Source: Marisa cornuarietis (lineage: Eukaryota; Mollusca; Gastropoda; Architaenioglossa; Ampullariidae). Taken from it: a DNA stretch of 64,000 nt. The stretch lies in the NCBI GenBank assembly GCA_004794655.1, contig SMMW01000003.1:14755501-14819500 (forward strand), given 5' to 3'. Position numbers and translations under genes: made by a program. Under the pieces are notes generated by a model. It was given only the letters and a program-made list of their open reading frames with translations, was not told where the DNA came from and did not search any database. This document shows, piece by piece, positions 1-13,202 of this stretch (position 1 is the stretch's first letter; each line of letters opens with the position of its first letter).

Positions 1-3000
1 GAGAGAGAGAAACAAAGCAGAATGTCTAAACCATTAGAATTCAGTATTGGTGTTTCTGACTGAAGAGGTAATGATCATATTAAAAACCCTCAGAGAGAGA
101 GAGAGAGAGAAAGAGAGAGAAAAAGAGGGAGAACTGGAACGAGAAACAGAGAGAAAGAGAAAGAGAGAGGTATGTGGGGTGGGGAAGGAAGAGAGAAAGA
201 CATGCTTTGGTATATTTGATTTACATGGTAAAAGTTTGTCTCACCGAGATATAATTTAAGGCATAATAATAATTGTGCTAAGGAATAAACTGTGCCTAAT
301 GTTTATTTCTAGTTTTCTATTTCATATTTTTGAAACAATATTCCCAGTCTCCTATTTGTATTTCTTATCCTTTTTTCTTTGAATGTCAATTGTATCTGCA
401 GATACCTATTTTCATTCTCCTTCCTGTTGCAGCCTTCTTAGATGTTGATAACATGATATTGATTTCACATCAAGGTCTGCAGGACTGCTTATCTTACCAT
501 TCTCAAGTTTCTAGCCTCATTTGTTGTGGCCTGAAATAACAATTTTATGGTACAACCTTCCCCTGTGAGCCCAGAAAGGAGGGGGATGTCTGAATGTCAA
601 AACATCAATAGCACTGCTTGTAGAAGGTTCTCTGTCTTGTACTTGCAAATCATGGCACTCTCTCTCCATGTCAATAAACAAAACATGGAGATGCCAGCAC
701 TTCTCACTGAGTATCAACCAGGGGCTGTCAGTGACTTTAGGACTGTTCTAGGACAAGTTCTCATCATCAGTTTGTTCTGACTACCAAGTTTTGATCTTCC
801 TTTAAACATTTTTTTTCCAAAAACACTTAACATCCCAGAGGAGGAAATGGTCTGTTATAAAATTATCTTAATAATGTGAGTTCAGTGTGCAAATGTGTAC
901 AAAGTTTGGCATGATCAGTTCTGCTGTAAGTGCTCTTCGGGAGGTCCATATGTACTTGAAGTTCCTGTATTTGGTGTGTTCTGGAATATATAATCTAGGG
1001 CTAAACTCTTGGGTGGTGCAGTCTCAGTGGCATCAACTTCTGCCTTCATCTAGTTAATGGAGATGGAAGAGTTCATTCATGTGAATGCCACTTGAGCATG
1101 TGTGTTGTGTGTGTGCATGAGAGAGAGAGAGAGAGAGCAGGGAAGAAAAACACATTTTGCAAAGTGCATGCACCTTTGAAATACTCCAGCTCTGGCTCCA
1201 GTCATGAAAGGTAGTCTTACTATATTCTATTCACCAGTGGTTGGGTTACCACAGTAGACAGGGTGGGGGATGTATATTTTATTCACCCATGGTCGGGTTA
1301 CTACAGTAGACGGGGTGGGAGAGGGAGGAGGCATTTAGCTGTGAGTCCTTTCAATCAAACCCAGCTTGCATGAAGTTATAAAATACAACAGCAGGTAGGT
1401 TCTTCTCATTATAGAACTCTGAGCCATGCTGGCAAGGATGGTGAACATGCTATTGATTTCTTATTCCCCTATTAACCTCCAAATTATAAAACTTCCAATG
1501 TTCTCAGAATATTTCAAATATTTAACATTGGACCTTTATTTCACAAAGTTAATAAGAAATAGTTACCATCATATATAAATAAGCTATAAACTATAGTATC
1601 TAGTGTACAGTGATCCATCAACACACTCATTATGATACTGCTGTTTCCCCTTGTTATTGCAGACCACAATTGAATGCTGAAGCTTGTCCTGATTGTTGTT
1701 GCTTTGCTGATTGTGTGGGGTGAATCGATATTAAAGATATCTTCAAGAGTGAAGCTTTCCTAGGCATGCGGATAGTGAGAGATGGTAAGGGCACAGTTCC
1801 TACAGATCCAGTACATGGTACATGACATCACTGCATATATAGTCTTAACCACCACCTGCACTATTCAGTCACCTGCCAAATCTCTCTTTGTAGATTACGA
1901 CACGTTCTCATTTGCTCTTAAAAACAAGAAAGAAAATACCTGAAAATAAACATAATTTAGAAATTCTAAAAAAAGGCACGCGCAAGTGTGTCAAACAAAG
2001 CAACATCATCAATCATTTATGACACACTGATTTTTTTTTTTTACGTGGAGAACTAGATGCCATCTACCCTCCAGCCGGCCCCTTTACTTGAGGGCTATGC
2101 ACCTGCACAGTCGAGCACCACCCATGCACGCACACACACTTTCTCTTACACAGAAACATGGGGCACAAATAGAGGCAGGCAGGCACGCACGCGCGCACAC
2201 ACACACACACACACAAGCGTACACTCCACATACTATACTGCTCTACACGCTCTACGCTTGTGCGTGCGATAACAGCGGAACGTGCTGGAGAAAACGAAAG
2301 CACTCTCTATGACGTAGGCCTGGAGCTGGTGGGTGTGATGGATACGCTGTTGACAATGATTTCCTCGTTTACCGTCTACAGGGTAACGCCAAAGCATTAA
2401 TTGTTTGCTCTCAGTCACTCACAAACTTCGCGCGGTGCACCCGCACTATATTTGCTTGGGTTGTTGGTGCCAGCAACTCAAAACATATCACAGCACGTGT
2501 AGTGGGGCTCGAAGTGTTCATGTTGACTCCAAAGCCCCCGTGGAGGAAGCTGTATCGAGCTCACTTCTGGGGACTGGTGATTAAGGAAACATTTGCTTTT
2601 CACCCTCATCGATATAATGGTGCGAGAAGAGCTCGACAATCTGGTAACAATCTGACATAGAAAAAGCCTTCATGACTTAAGTCTAAAACTAAATTCGCCT
2701 GTTATTAGACCTTTTTTGTAAGCTTTTGTAGAAAAACCGTCGTTGAGGTGGCAAGCGCAAAAGCATCAGCAAGAGAAGGAGGAAAAAAAAAGAAGGAATT
2801 ATATATGACAAGACGACAGGGACGATCGAGCAGCCAAGTATTTGTTTGAAGATATATGTGCAGATCCCTTATGTACAATAATATGGTATATTCCACAATA
2901 TTGTATGTATTTAAAATAAAGGTTACTTCATGTTTTTTCATCTGAATATCTTATACTTCCGCCTGCTCTCTCTTTCCATCTCAAAAAGAAAGAAACGATC

Positions 3001-3209
3001 TCAGAGAGATAAGAGGGAAGATTGCGGGAAGAGAACGAGAGAGAGAGAGAAGAAAAGGGCAGACAATTTTAGCTCACTGGTAGCAAATGCAACAAAGCGT
3101 TTTCAAACGGTGGCTATGTTCTACTCTTCTCAATCTTCATCGTCATCTTCATCCCTACCACTCTTACACCCTTTCAGGGGATTCCACTCCCACCCCCTCC
3201 CCCTTTTAG
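1..3209. other. Non-coding stretch, no gene seen
   Basis: Mostly AT-rich sequence with short purine (GA)n tracts at the left edge, near 95-170 and near 1120, a (CA)n run near 2195, and the 52-base duplication. The open frames here are short, low-complexity or overlap one another on both strands. None has a convincing splice border or a recognisable domain. Confidence 0.6.
1221..1324. repeat. Two-copy direct tandem duplication, 52-base unit
   Basis: Two adjacent 52-base units (1221-1272 and 1273-1324) differ at only a few positions. Each opens with TATATT and carries a CACAGTAGAC or TACAGTAGAC core before a G-rich end. There is no coding signal. This is a simple local duplication. Confidence 0.85.
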
Positions 3210-3445
3210 CAACGGGAAGTCAACGATCAGCGCCTTGGACGGGCTTTCCGAGCGACAGTGAGTCAGCCTCAACAGGTTCCCACAGTCCAGGAACTGGCTG
3301 TAGTGTCACCCGCTGGTGTTCTCATCGATGCAACCGGCACGCAGCAGTGTGACTCACTCACCTGCTGCCACTGCTGCTGCTGCCGCTGCCGGAGTCCTCC
3401 GTGTGCACCGGTTGTCTGCTGCAGCCGGCCAAAGGACCAAGGGCG
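3210..3445 (+). CDS. Candidate internal exon, cysteine-rich, unidentified gene
   Basis: A pyrimidine-rich tract ends in an AG at 3208-3209. In the frame that follows there is a TAG stop exactly at the acceptor, then an open frame of 78 codons to a possible GTCAGT donor at 3446. The peptide has a Q- and V-rich part (PQQVPTVQELAVVSPAGVLI) followed by a dense cysteine block containing CCHCCCCRCR. The cysteines come partly from a CTG/TGC-like tract, so they could be low-complexity rather than functional. I do not recognise the family and found no partner exon nearby. It enters in phase 0 and would leave in phase 2. Confidence 0.3.
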
Positions 3446-5870
3446 GTCAGTCACCTTTCATCGGAGGCTACTTCCACCCTTCCTACTAACTCGCCCCCCT
3501 TTCACCCCGCCTTCTCTTTGTGGCCATCGTTTTGTATTTCGTTCGACACGCTCCAAGTGGTGGTAATTAGAGACAGAGGTCTTGCGTGAATGCTCTTGTT
3601 CAGTGACTTCTCCTCTCTTCATAACAACGTCTGAATTAGTCAAGTGTAATCGACCTAACCTTTGCGAAAGGGTTAAACATATAACATTAAAAACTGAAAA
3701 TAAAAAATACTGTGCATTACCATAAGCAACGCCTCTGTTACATCCCATAACAACTGATATTGATTAAAGAAAATTGCAATCGATTGTAATCTTCCGAAGT
3801 CTGTGATATCCATTTTCTATCCTTTGTGGATATTTCTTGAGTTTAATTTTAAAAAATGACTTAAAAGGCAGCGATTCCGCACAAAACACACAAACGCCGG
3901 AAAACATTAAACACGTTGGAATTCAGCAATCTTCTTTTAGTCTAGTTGCCGTTCGTGCCGCTTTCGTTACTGCCTGGTATGTTATGGTGTTCATTGTTTC
4001 TCATTGTCTCGTGCCGTTTGTGATGTCTACATGACTGTGTAGTACTGTAGTGTCTATGCTCTCCCCCACTTCATCTCACGCAATGCACATATGTGAACGT
4101 CAGCTCGGGTCCGTGCGTAAGCGTGGGTTGGCACACTGTAGTGACTCGATCCTCCAGTCTCCTGCCTGGGGGCACGGGGCCCCAAACCAAACAGCCTAAC
4201 ACGATTGCACGGTCCATAAACTGTTTCTGTTACCTCAGTTGATAACTAAATTGCAATTTCCCCCGAGGAAAGGTCAGAGCACGGCAAATGCACTCCCTGC
4301 ATCCCTAACACACACAGTCTCCCCACCAACAGGACACCATTCACCTCCTAAAGTTTGGGCAACGCGATGGACTCGTACTGGCTCTGAGATTTTCACGAGG
4401 CTGGAAAAGCAAGGCATAGAAAAATAAAGCCGAGTCCAGTGGCACTTAATGGTAAAATATAGTTTCTGTATGCAGTCACATTTCAAAAACTATTTTTTTC
4501 GGTAATGAAGTGCAGAGATCCAGAATTTTGTCTCATGATCAAAAGAGCATTATTTCTTAGTAAAAACAAAAACAAACAAACAAACAAACAAAACCCAAAT
4601 CAACCTACACATTATTTCTAAGCTTTTATATCTGAGGGGAAAAAATTGAAAACGATACATAAAATACGTTAGAATAAGCAAAGTATCGTGGGTGGGAGAG
4701 TTGGAGGGAGGGGGGAATTGGTGTTTTACGCCAAGCCAGCAACTAGGGCTATATCGCAGCAAGACAGCCAGTCCTGTAAACAGATGCCACATGCAGAGAA
4801 AGAACAGCGTGCCTGAGACGAGAGCTGAACGCAGGAGAGCCAACTTTCACTGTATTGCTGGAGGGAGGGAATGAGAGAAGACAACATAGTGACGTATACA
4901 TCAGATGTTGATCCTGAAGTCGTCATGCAGCACGGAAGGTGTGCTCCAAGTGCAAGCAAGATGCTCAAACCGAAACGGAGTTCACCCCATGAACACCTGA
5001 TCTCGATGTCATGCACTCTTGTTACCGATGCGCCTCAGCAGGAGGGCGGCAGCTTTCTTGCAGGCGGCGTCGCTGGCATGATAATGGTGTGTTCTGTGCT
5101 GATACCTTCCACGATTTGACGTTAAGACGAAATGGCGCCCGCGGAGCGACATGCTGACTGACCACTCCAAACCAAGGGACCGCATGCTTTGTTGTTTCAC
5201 TGGGCTGCGTCATGAATAGATTACTCCGATACATTTGTTGATTGCGACAAATTTATTTCTGGCCCCAGCTCACATCATTTGATACATCAGCTGCTGTGCA
5301 CATCGACGAACAACCCACCACGGCAGTCCGTGCCTGCTTTGCTTTATCGATTCCCACGACCGGAAACTTAATCCATCCAGGGTGAAACGACACAAATTTT
5401 GTTCTTTTTTATGGCCAGCATCCACTGCGCCTCCATGCGGGCCGTGGTCTGGTGCCCAAAGACGGGAATCAATTTTGACGTTGTTGCGAGCAGTCTTTTC
5501 AGGAAATTTAGCGTTTGAAGAAGAGGAGGGCAACTCCCATCACGAGTTGCACGTGCTGCCTGTGCTGTCGCCGCCTCTTGTTCTGTTCATCGTCCGCGCG
5601 GGTTAATTTGCACAACATGGCTGGAATTCATGTCGAGGCTGTAACCCACTTATAAGCCAATAATGTCTGCATCTGTTCTGCGTTCTTGGATCATGTATGT
5701 GCAGACTTATGGCCAGCTCCGGTTGTTTTGGGCCCACGATGGGCATACACTCATTGCAGCACGCGGAACAGAAGCTTAAGAGAAGTTTGAGAGACAGTCA
5801 CCAGTTGTGTCTGGCGTCCTTCTTAATACATGTCTAGTGAAATGTGATTGTGTAGAGAAAATGGGAAATC

Positions 5871-6196
5871 GGGGCAGCTGGTGGCGCGCTGGCTAAAGCT
5901 AATGTCACCCCGAGTGAGAACTGGGTGTCGTGGATTCGAATCTCGGCTCCGACATATCTCTCTCTCTGTCTGAATGTGACACCTGTTTATAGGACTGACC
6001 GTTGGTGGTTTTCTTCACTCTCTCTCTCTCTCTGTGTGTGTGTGTGGTTATGATTTCAATGATGGTAAATGAATTTGTAAGACGCATTTCATGCCTGATG
6101 GTGAGTGTGTACTCGGGAGATTTCATGTATGTCAGCGCCTTGAGTCTGCCTTTGGTGGTTGGAATAAGGCGCTCAGTTGTAAAAATATATCTATAA
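5871..6196 (+). mobile_element. tRNA-derived SINE
   Basis: The head (about 5871-5960) resembles a tRNA: a GGCGCGCTGG stretch in the A-box position and GGATTCGAATC as a clear B-box (RNA polymerase III internal promoter). An unrelated body with CT and GT tracts follows. It ends with a tail carrying GCGCCTTGAG and, 30 bases later, AAGGCGCT, then an A/T-rich end. Tails with this paired GCGC motif are common in invertebrate SINEs. Boundaries are approximate because no target-site duplication was resolved. Confidence 0.7.
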
Positions 6197-6264
6197 ATAT
6201 TTTTTCTTCTTATTATAAATCGTATTATACATGACAACTGATCTGCTCTCTCACACTATTTTTC

Positions 6265-6267
<3 letters not shown>

Positions 6268-6299
<32 letters not shown>

Positions 6300-6320
6300 G
6301 CTGTGTATATCTGTATATAT
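6268..6320. repeat. (CT)n/(AT)n microsatellite
   Basis: A run of CT dinucleotides passes directly into TATA repeats, just downstream of the SINE. Confidence 0.8.
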
Positions 6321-8464
6321 AAATAGTTGTATATATGTAGACTTCATGTTCATGTTTGCATCACATGTATTGTTTGAGGTCTATCTTTTTGTCCATGTAC
6401 AAGATGGAACTCTACTACTAAACAGCCACAAGCATGCTTTTTCATTACAGCCTCTACTGTATCATCATCTCGGGGCATTAACTGCAGCTTTTAAAAGGCT
6501 GGCTCCGCGTTTTACTGTCACAAAAAGGCAGCATGAAAACCCTCTTGGCCCATGGTAGAGAGCATCAATTATGATAGACATCTTTTATTAGCATTCAAGG
6601 TGATATGATTCTCGTTTGAGCCATCAGCCAACTCTTTCTCGCAGCCGCCCAGGCCACCTTCTCTTCCACAATTCCTCCCTCCCTCCCAGGTGCTGCAGGA
6701 GCCACACATAGGGTGAACACAGTCAGGTTCCACATGCCAGCACTACAGCAGCGGCTGAACAACGCGCGAGAGTCAGAAGGTAAGGGGTACGAAAGAACGA
6801 AAAAAAAGGAAAAAAAATAAAGAGAGGGGTGGCAGGGAAAGAGTGGAATCGCATGGAAGATAGTGGGCACAAGCCGTTGAGAACCGGGTGGGTCTGTGAG
6901 TAAAGTGCTGCAGACAAAGCACCAATGCCAGACGTCACTTACGGCCAACCACAAGCCGCCCTTGTTGGCTGATCGTGGAAGCCACTTGACCGTTCCGTCT
7001 CAACACAAAAGCCCCCGTAGGGTCCACGCACGAGGCACAGCGCTAGAAATAATAATATTTAAAAGGGATCGCCCGGGGGAGTGCTGATGCTAATTGCATC
7101 AAACGCTGTTTTGCGGTTTCCGACCCGTCCCTCGTCAGGTACCCTTTTAACGTTCTTGTTTAGCTGTGGTCGGAAAAAGACACTTCACGCGGTACTGCAA
7201 AACGATGCAAACATTTTCGCACTGTCGTGTAAAAGACACTGTACACGCACAGACGCTGATTATGTCATATTATTTACATATTTATGGTGAGAATATCCGT
7301 TGATAATTTCTGGTAAAGAAAAATGAAATTAACGAAAATGGAGGGGGAATTGAATTAAAAAGTGCACTGATTGCCATTCGACGGCGCATAACATTCAAGG
7401 TAACGATGGCAAGAGCTGGCACGTCGCGTGCACTCGTTTTTACCCCTCGTCTACAACAGTTGACGTCACGCACAGAGCGCTTTCAGCTAAACAGTGCGAA
7501 GGTCACGGCGTACTGTGGGCGTAGTCCACCGCCATCGAGGGACAGAGAAGAGAGGGCAGGGCCGACTGGATGATGGGATGCGGCTAAAGAAAGCCTTTTC
7601 TTCCTGTTTACACTACGCTCATACCCTCCGCTTGCTCTAGCGCTAGCCAAAAGCAAACGACAGAATCACTAACATTGCAAACGACAAGACTAGAGATTTT
7701 TCTCTCCATAATGTGCAAATGTTCCTATGCACATAGCACAAGGATGATTAGTCTGCATTTTCAGCTGGACACAAAATAAATAAATAGACAAACAAACAAA
7801 TAAATCCACACGTTTTATAGCAGGAACATTTCGGATTCACAAGCTCTTGGCATTCAGGAGGAAGAAGAGGTCGTAAAGACCCGGAGGAGGGAGTCTGGGC
7901 ACTCCGGGACCACGAGAAAAGATCGGCTTTCCAAGCATAATCTGTTTAGAGTTTGCCTCGGGTGCCTACGCCGTTTGGGGAGTTACAGCCTCCGCATGAA
8001 GTGATATCTTGAAGCCCTGCCAATCTCCTGAGGTAGCTGTACAGGCCTGTCGGGGAAGCGGAGGAGCGGATACAAGTTGGCGCGCGCGCGCGCGTGTGTG
8101 TACGTGTGTTAGGTAAGAGGAGCGTAAAATCTTTGAGCTTTTAAAAACTTCTGTAACTGATGTGAATATTTTTTTTAGTGAATATTGTTTTGGAAACATT
8201 AATCTACATTACCATGCCCGCTAGAGCGACCCCTTCAAAAGTACAAAAAGCGAGCCAGGTGAGTCTGTCATTAACCTCTCCACTGGTATCATGACCCCTG
8301 CCGTTTATAACAATTTTATTCCCCCGGATATCCAAAAGGATCTAGCAGGACTCTGTACCCTGACCTTAACACCAAGCTTGTGTAATAATAGTTTTACTAA
8401 CGTGTGTGAATATTTATCCTTTCCTATCTTTTATAACTAATTTCTCTGAGTGTTTTGGTTGACA

Positions 8465-8640
8465 TTTAAAAATTATAATAATAAAGCTATTTTATACAGC
8501 GCTTTACCCCACCATCAAAGGCTATCTCAAAGCGCTTCACAAAAATAAAAAAAATACAGACAGAACAATAATAATGATCCCAAAACAAAGAGTTCATTAC
8601 GTTCACAGTTAGTGTAGCTTCTCGTGTTAAGGTGAATGCC
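8465..8640 (-). mobile_element. SINE-like 3' tail, minus strand
   Basis: Read on the minus strand, 8480-8545 gives GAAGCGCTTTGAGATAGCC and, about 25 bases further, AAAGCGCTGTATAAAA. This is the same paired-GCGC tail layout as the SINE at 5.9 kb. No tRNA-like head with A and B boxes was found, so it is probably a fragment. Confidence 0.45.
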
Positions 8641-11600
8641 ATCAGCATGGAGACAGTCACTTCAGCTATGCACCACTTCTAAAATACCCCATTCTAGCCT
8701 TCTATTCTTCTCTGGCAGTCTTTTGACTTGCGGCTGTGATTTTTAGTTGTAGTGGTATCAATGGTAATAGTAATGGTGGCGGTGGTGGCAGCAACAACTT
8801 TGTCCACTTTTGACGCACCCACGAGATCGCATCAACACAATGGCAGTGAAGTTAATTTTTTTTCTCGCAACTCTGTAATTCTTACAATGACATATAAGTC
8901 TTGTTAGCTAAAATGTGCATCATCTGGTTGTTTATCCTATTTTTCCCTATGCGAAACGTGCCTCTTTGTGATGAAAACCTGCGCGTTAAAATATTTCATC
9001 ATTCGTCACCACCATGCCAAAATACAAAGAAAGAAAAAAACAAACAAGCAAACTTCTAAACAAAATAACACATTGGAGCATATTGGGTCTTACTTATGAC
9101 CTAAGTTAAACTTTGAGCTCAGCCAGCCAGTCGGCAGATTTACTTTGGCAGCTGTTCAAACCATGCAATCAGCGCAGGCTTAGTAAAACAATACAATGTG
9201 CACGCAAGTCAGGATATCGTGGGTTGTGAAGATTATCTTTCACATTCATGAAGTTCCTTTGTAAGAATACTGGATTTCTACCCAGTTTTGAGGAAACCAT
9301 CGTGCTCATACGTACTGAACAAGTCTCAGTTTGCATGCACTCCAAATTTTGGACGCGGTGTTCTTTATTTACATTCAGAAACGAACTGCATGGCAGTAAA
9401 CAGCAGACGATAGTATATTTAAGATCTATATCTGTTGAAAATTAAAGATCATGGATAAGAGATAAGAGCAAAAATCTCTTCATATGTGTCTTCGTGCACG
9501 GAATAAGATTATTCAAGGAGAACGCGAAGAATAAATTACAAGTTAAATATTTGTACAAATAAGCAGTTTAAAATCAAGAGAAAATGACTGAGAAAAATGA
9601 GTCAGTCAAAACGCTGCAGAGTGCTAATAAATATAATTAGAGCCAATTAGAAAACTTCATAATATCACGTAACAGCAAAACTAGATAATCACATAACGGG
9701 TGTGGTAGCTGCTACGCCAGTGATCTAGCCTGTGCTTGACAAAACGTAGCCGTTCGGTTTTACCTACGTTGTAATCGAAACAATCTCCTACAGCGGGTAT
9801 CCACAGACTACAATCCAGCACACAGTCACTGGCTATACACCAGGTAATTTCGCATTAAAAAATATACAGTAACAAACAACTTCACCAAAAAGATAATTTT
9901 TCTCTGCCAAAGAGTTAACTGAAGTTCAGCGAAACGATAAAGTCTCGCTACTGAAAATATAATGACTGCAGCAAAGAGGCATTCTTGTAAGCAAATAAGT
10001 GCCCCCAAATAGATATATCCTGTTTTGGAAGAACTAAGAGATGCCCGCCAGATACTCCCAGGCTACCATTTTCTGTCCCTCCTGAGTAATATCTCAAGAC
10101 GCAGGCTAAATACGTTGTGAAGTGGTGCTTACGCAAATAAATATATCTGCAATGAAGAAGATAAGCAAAGAAGTCTAACAAAAATGGATCTGCAGCTTTC
10201 TTTAATGAGATACTAAGGCATCCAAATGGTTAGAACTGGCTGTTTCTCAATTATCTGTGCACAGTGCTTGCGAAATGAGCGCGCGTGCATGCGTGTCCAA
10301 TAATATTAGAAACACTTTTAGAAGTCTCGTCAGTTTTTTCTCATTGCTCATGCTTATTAAAATTTAGACAGCAAATTTTGAGTACATCTGCTTGAACAGG
10401 ATCTTGTCATGTTATTAAGATTAACAGTGAGGCGAAATAGATTTACCTTTCGCGTTCACAAAAAAAACCTCACCGAACTCCCGTCACTACTTATTAGCTG
10501 AGCGATCTGTCATCATGAAATGCGTCTATCTGGGTGTAGTTATTGGTCATAGTTCGATGCCAACAGAGCTGAGCGATTAAAGGCGCTTTTCTTTGTATTT
10601 AATGGCGCAGATCCAAAGCAGCCAGTCAAATTCAACCCATTTAACAAGCTGAGTTTGCACTAGGCCCACCTGTTTCACCAGAACATGTGCCAAGCAGGCA
10701 CGCACAAACGCAAACCAACTTAACGTATGGACGCATGTGTCCGCTGCCGAGAAGTGGCAGCCGCCTGCTAGAAATTAACCGTCCATTGTCAACACTTGCG
10801 ACGTTTAGGACGCCACACATCTGGCTAGACCGCTGAGCTATCTCCATAGGAAATCGATTACCAGTAGCCGGTTAGGGAGAGGACTATCTGTATGGGGAAT
10901 CTATTAGCTGTGCACGACTGCCAGGAACACTCCTCTCTTGAGAATTACGATTCCTACGCTAAATCTCTTGTATATGTCGGCCATCACGAGATATTCGGCT
11001 TCCGGTTCTTTACGTTTCTTGTTGACTGAGGTCACAGCTGAGAGGTGGCGTAACTTGTTACTAGACGAGCAGATCGGTATAATGGTTCCGGTTGAGCTGT
11101 TCAAGTCATTGAAGCCAAAGTTGAACCTGCTACACAGACAACTGAAAGTAACTACTGCCAGTTAAAAGGAATGGGACGTAACAGAGGAAAAGAAAACTGT
11201 TGAAAGCATTCGATTTTTAGGTACCAATCAAAAGCACTTCTTTCCGAAACTACGTGAGTGGCATGTTTGGCTGGCAACAAAGGCTTTGGCGAATGTCAAT
11301 AGTCTTGTCTTCACTATAAACTTGATTCCCCCACACATACACTGTGGAAAGTGTAGTAATTTGCATTTATGTTCACGAAACCTACCCGTAACGGAACGCT
11401 ATTCATTCCTGAATTACTCTGATTTCAAAACGAGCATCACTGTAACAAACAAAAGACGAACGAAGCCATAAATTGCGCGAAATCTCGGGACTGGAAGCAG
11501 CAAGCCACGAGAGCGAGAAAACGAGCGAGAACGATAGGTGTTGGCCACTTGCCATGCTATCCCACGCTTGTACGCGTCTCCCCTCTCCCCCCACCCCTTC

Positions 11601-12780
11601 TCAAAGGAGCAGCATTTCCACACGTTTTACCAATATCAGTCACCGTTCCACGGTCGAGAATTTCCCCCATTGGAGGCTCCCGATTCAGCGAGCTCTAGTG
11701 CACACAGTACAACAAAGTCACGTTCTCTGACAGGTGTTCGTTAGGGAAAGAAGAAGAACAACATCCGGGACCTAAATTGTTTTGCAACTCGCAAGGCATC
11801 TCACTGGTGGCATCCTAACTTTGTCGGTTCATGTATTATCGTCTTTTGCAGTACCTCATGCAGACATTTTTTTTTTTTGATTGAGGAGACTTGACCCGTA
11901 TACTACATGCAAAAGAAAGTGCAACAGTTAAACGGATAATGATCACATAAAACGGTACACATAGCAAATCTAAATTATGACGAAAAAGTATGATGCATAC
12001 CATACATCAATATATACGCCCATCCCTTTCTTTAACGCGTGCACAGGTAGTACTTATGTCATTTTATTTTTCTTTCTGTCAGCAGATCAGACCGTCCAAA
12101 AACTGGAAACTCTCAACAACGCCAGGGAGGAAGAATTTTTAGCGTAGTTTGGGAAGAGGGTGTTAAATCGTTCAGTGGAGGAACGTATCAAAACTACAGC
12201 AACACGAATACGTCATCTTAGAGTACGAAAATCTCAACGGAGGCCGCTGCGCCCGACCTTTTCCCCCGTGGCCCTTCCTCGTACCCTCAGCCAACTCTCC
12301 CATCACCCCGAGAGTCTTTGAAGCGAAGTAGCTGCCACCTTCCATCAAGCGAGGCTGATGAAAGAAGTACGTCACAGCGAGCTAGTCAAGGCAGACGTAC
12401 TAAGTCTTATGCACACCTCCTTGACTTCACAAGCGGCAGATAGCGCTAGCCAATGAGTGGCAAGCTTGGCGGGCGCGGCTCTTGACACGGTTATCGGAGG
12501 CTTTCCGTTGTGTGCGAGGGTCTTCTTCCACCTGCAGCCGTTAAGCGCCATCGTCTTATCGCACCTAACGATAGCTTCGTCCTCAAGCAGCCTACAGCCT
12601 GTAAGCTTGCACCGAGAAGGGGTCTGATGAAACTTGTACATATACTACCGCCTTCGCCACCACCATCAACAATCAAAGATGATTTGAGCATATCAGAGGT
12701 CCGGGCTGAGGCACTGTTTAACATGTCTACATCTCTACGCTTAATACGTATCCCAACTTAAAAAAGAGACTTCTCCCCGC

Positions 12781-12811
<31 letters not shown>

Positions 12812-13118
12812 AACCAGTCCGAATTCTAGTCTTCTGAATTTTTATTATTGTTATCGGTGGGGGGAGGTAGCTGGAATTTCTGAATTTCGCGAGATGGCTG
12901 CAGACACAGAGAACAACATCGAATTTTGATGAATAGAGTTTATGCTTCAGAAACCAACAGAGCAGAAAATACATGTCCGGCCTTCTCAAAAGGTTTTTAC
13001 TAGCAATCGAACTTCGTTAGCAGCTGGTGTCCGCATAAAATCTGATTTAACCCTCGCTCTGCTAAAGAAGCGCAGAGATAACGCAATGTCGGTCAGTGTA
13101 ATCCCCACTTTCTGTTTT

Positions 13119-13120
<2 letters not shown>

Positions 13121-13202
<82 letters not shown>
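13121..13202. repeat. (ATC)n trinucleotide array
   Basis: About 27 uninterrupted ATC/TCA units. The long histidine run read through it is an artefact of the repeat. Confidence 0.95.

Noticed and set aside
10790..10850. tRNA-like start on the minus strand (GGAGATAGCTCAGCGGTCTA)
   Set aside because: An A-box-like stretch is present, but no B-box or cloverleaf follows, so it is neither a tRNA gene nor a safe SINE call.
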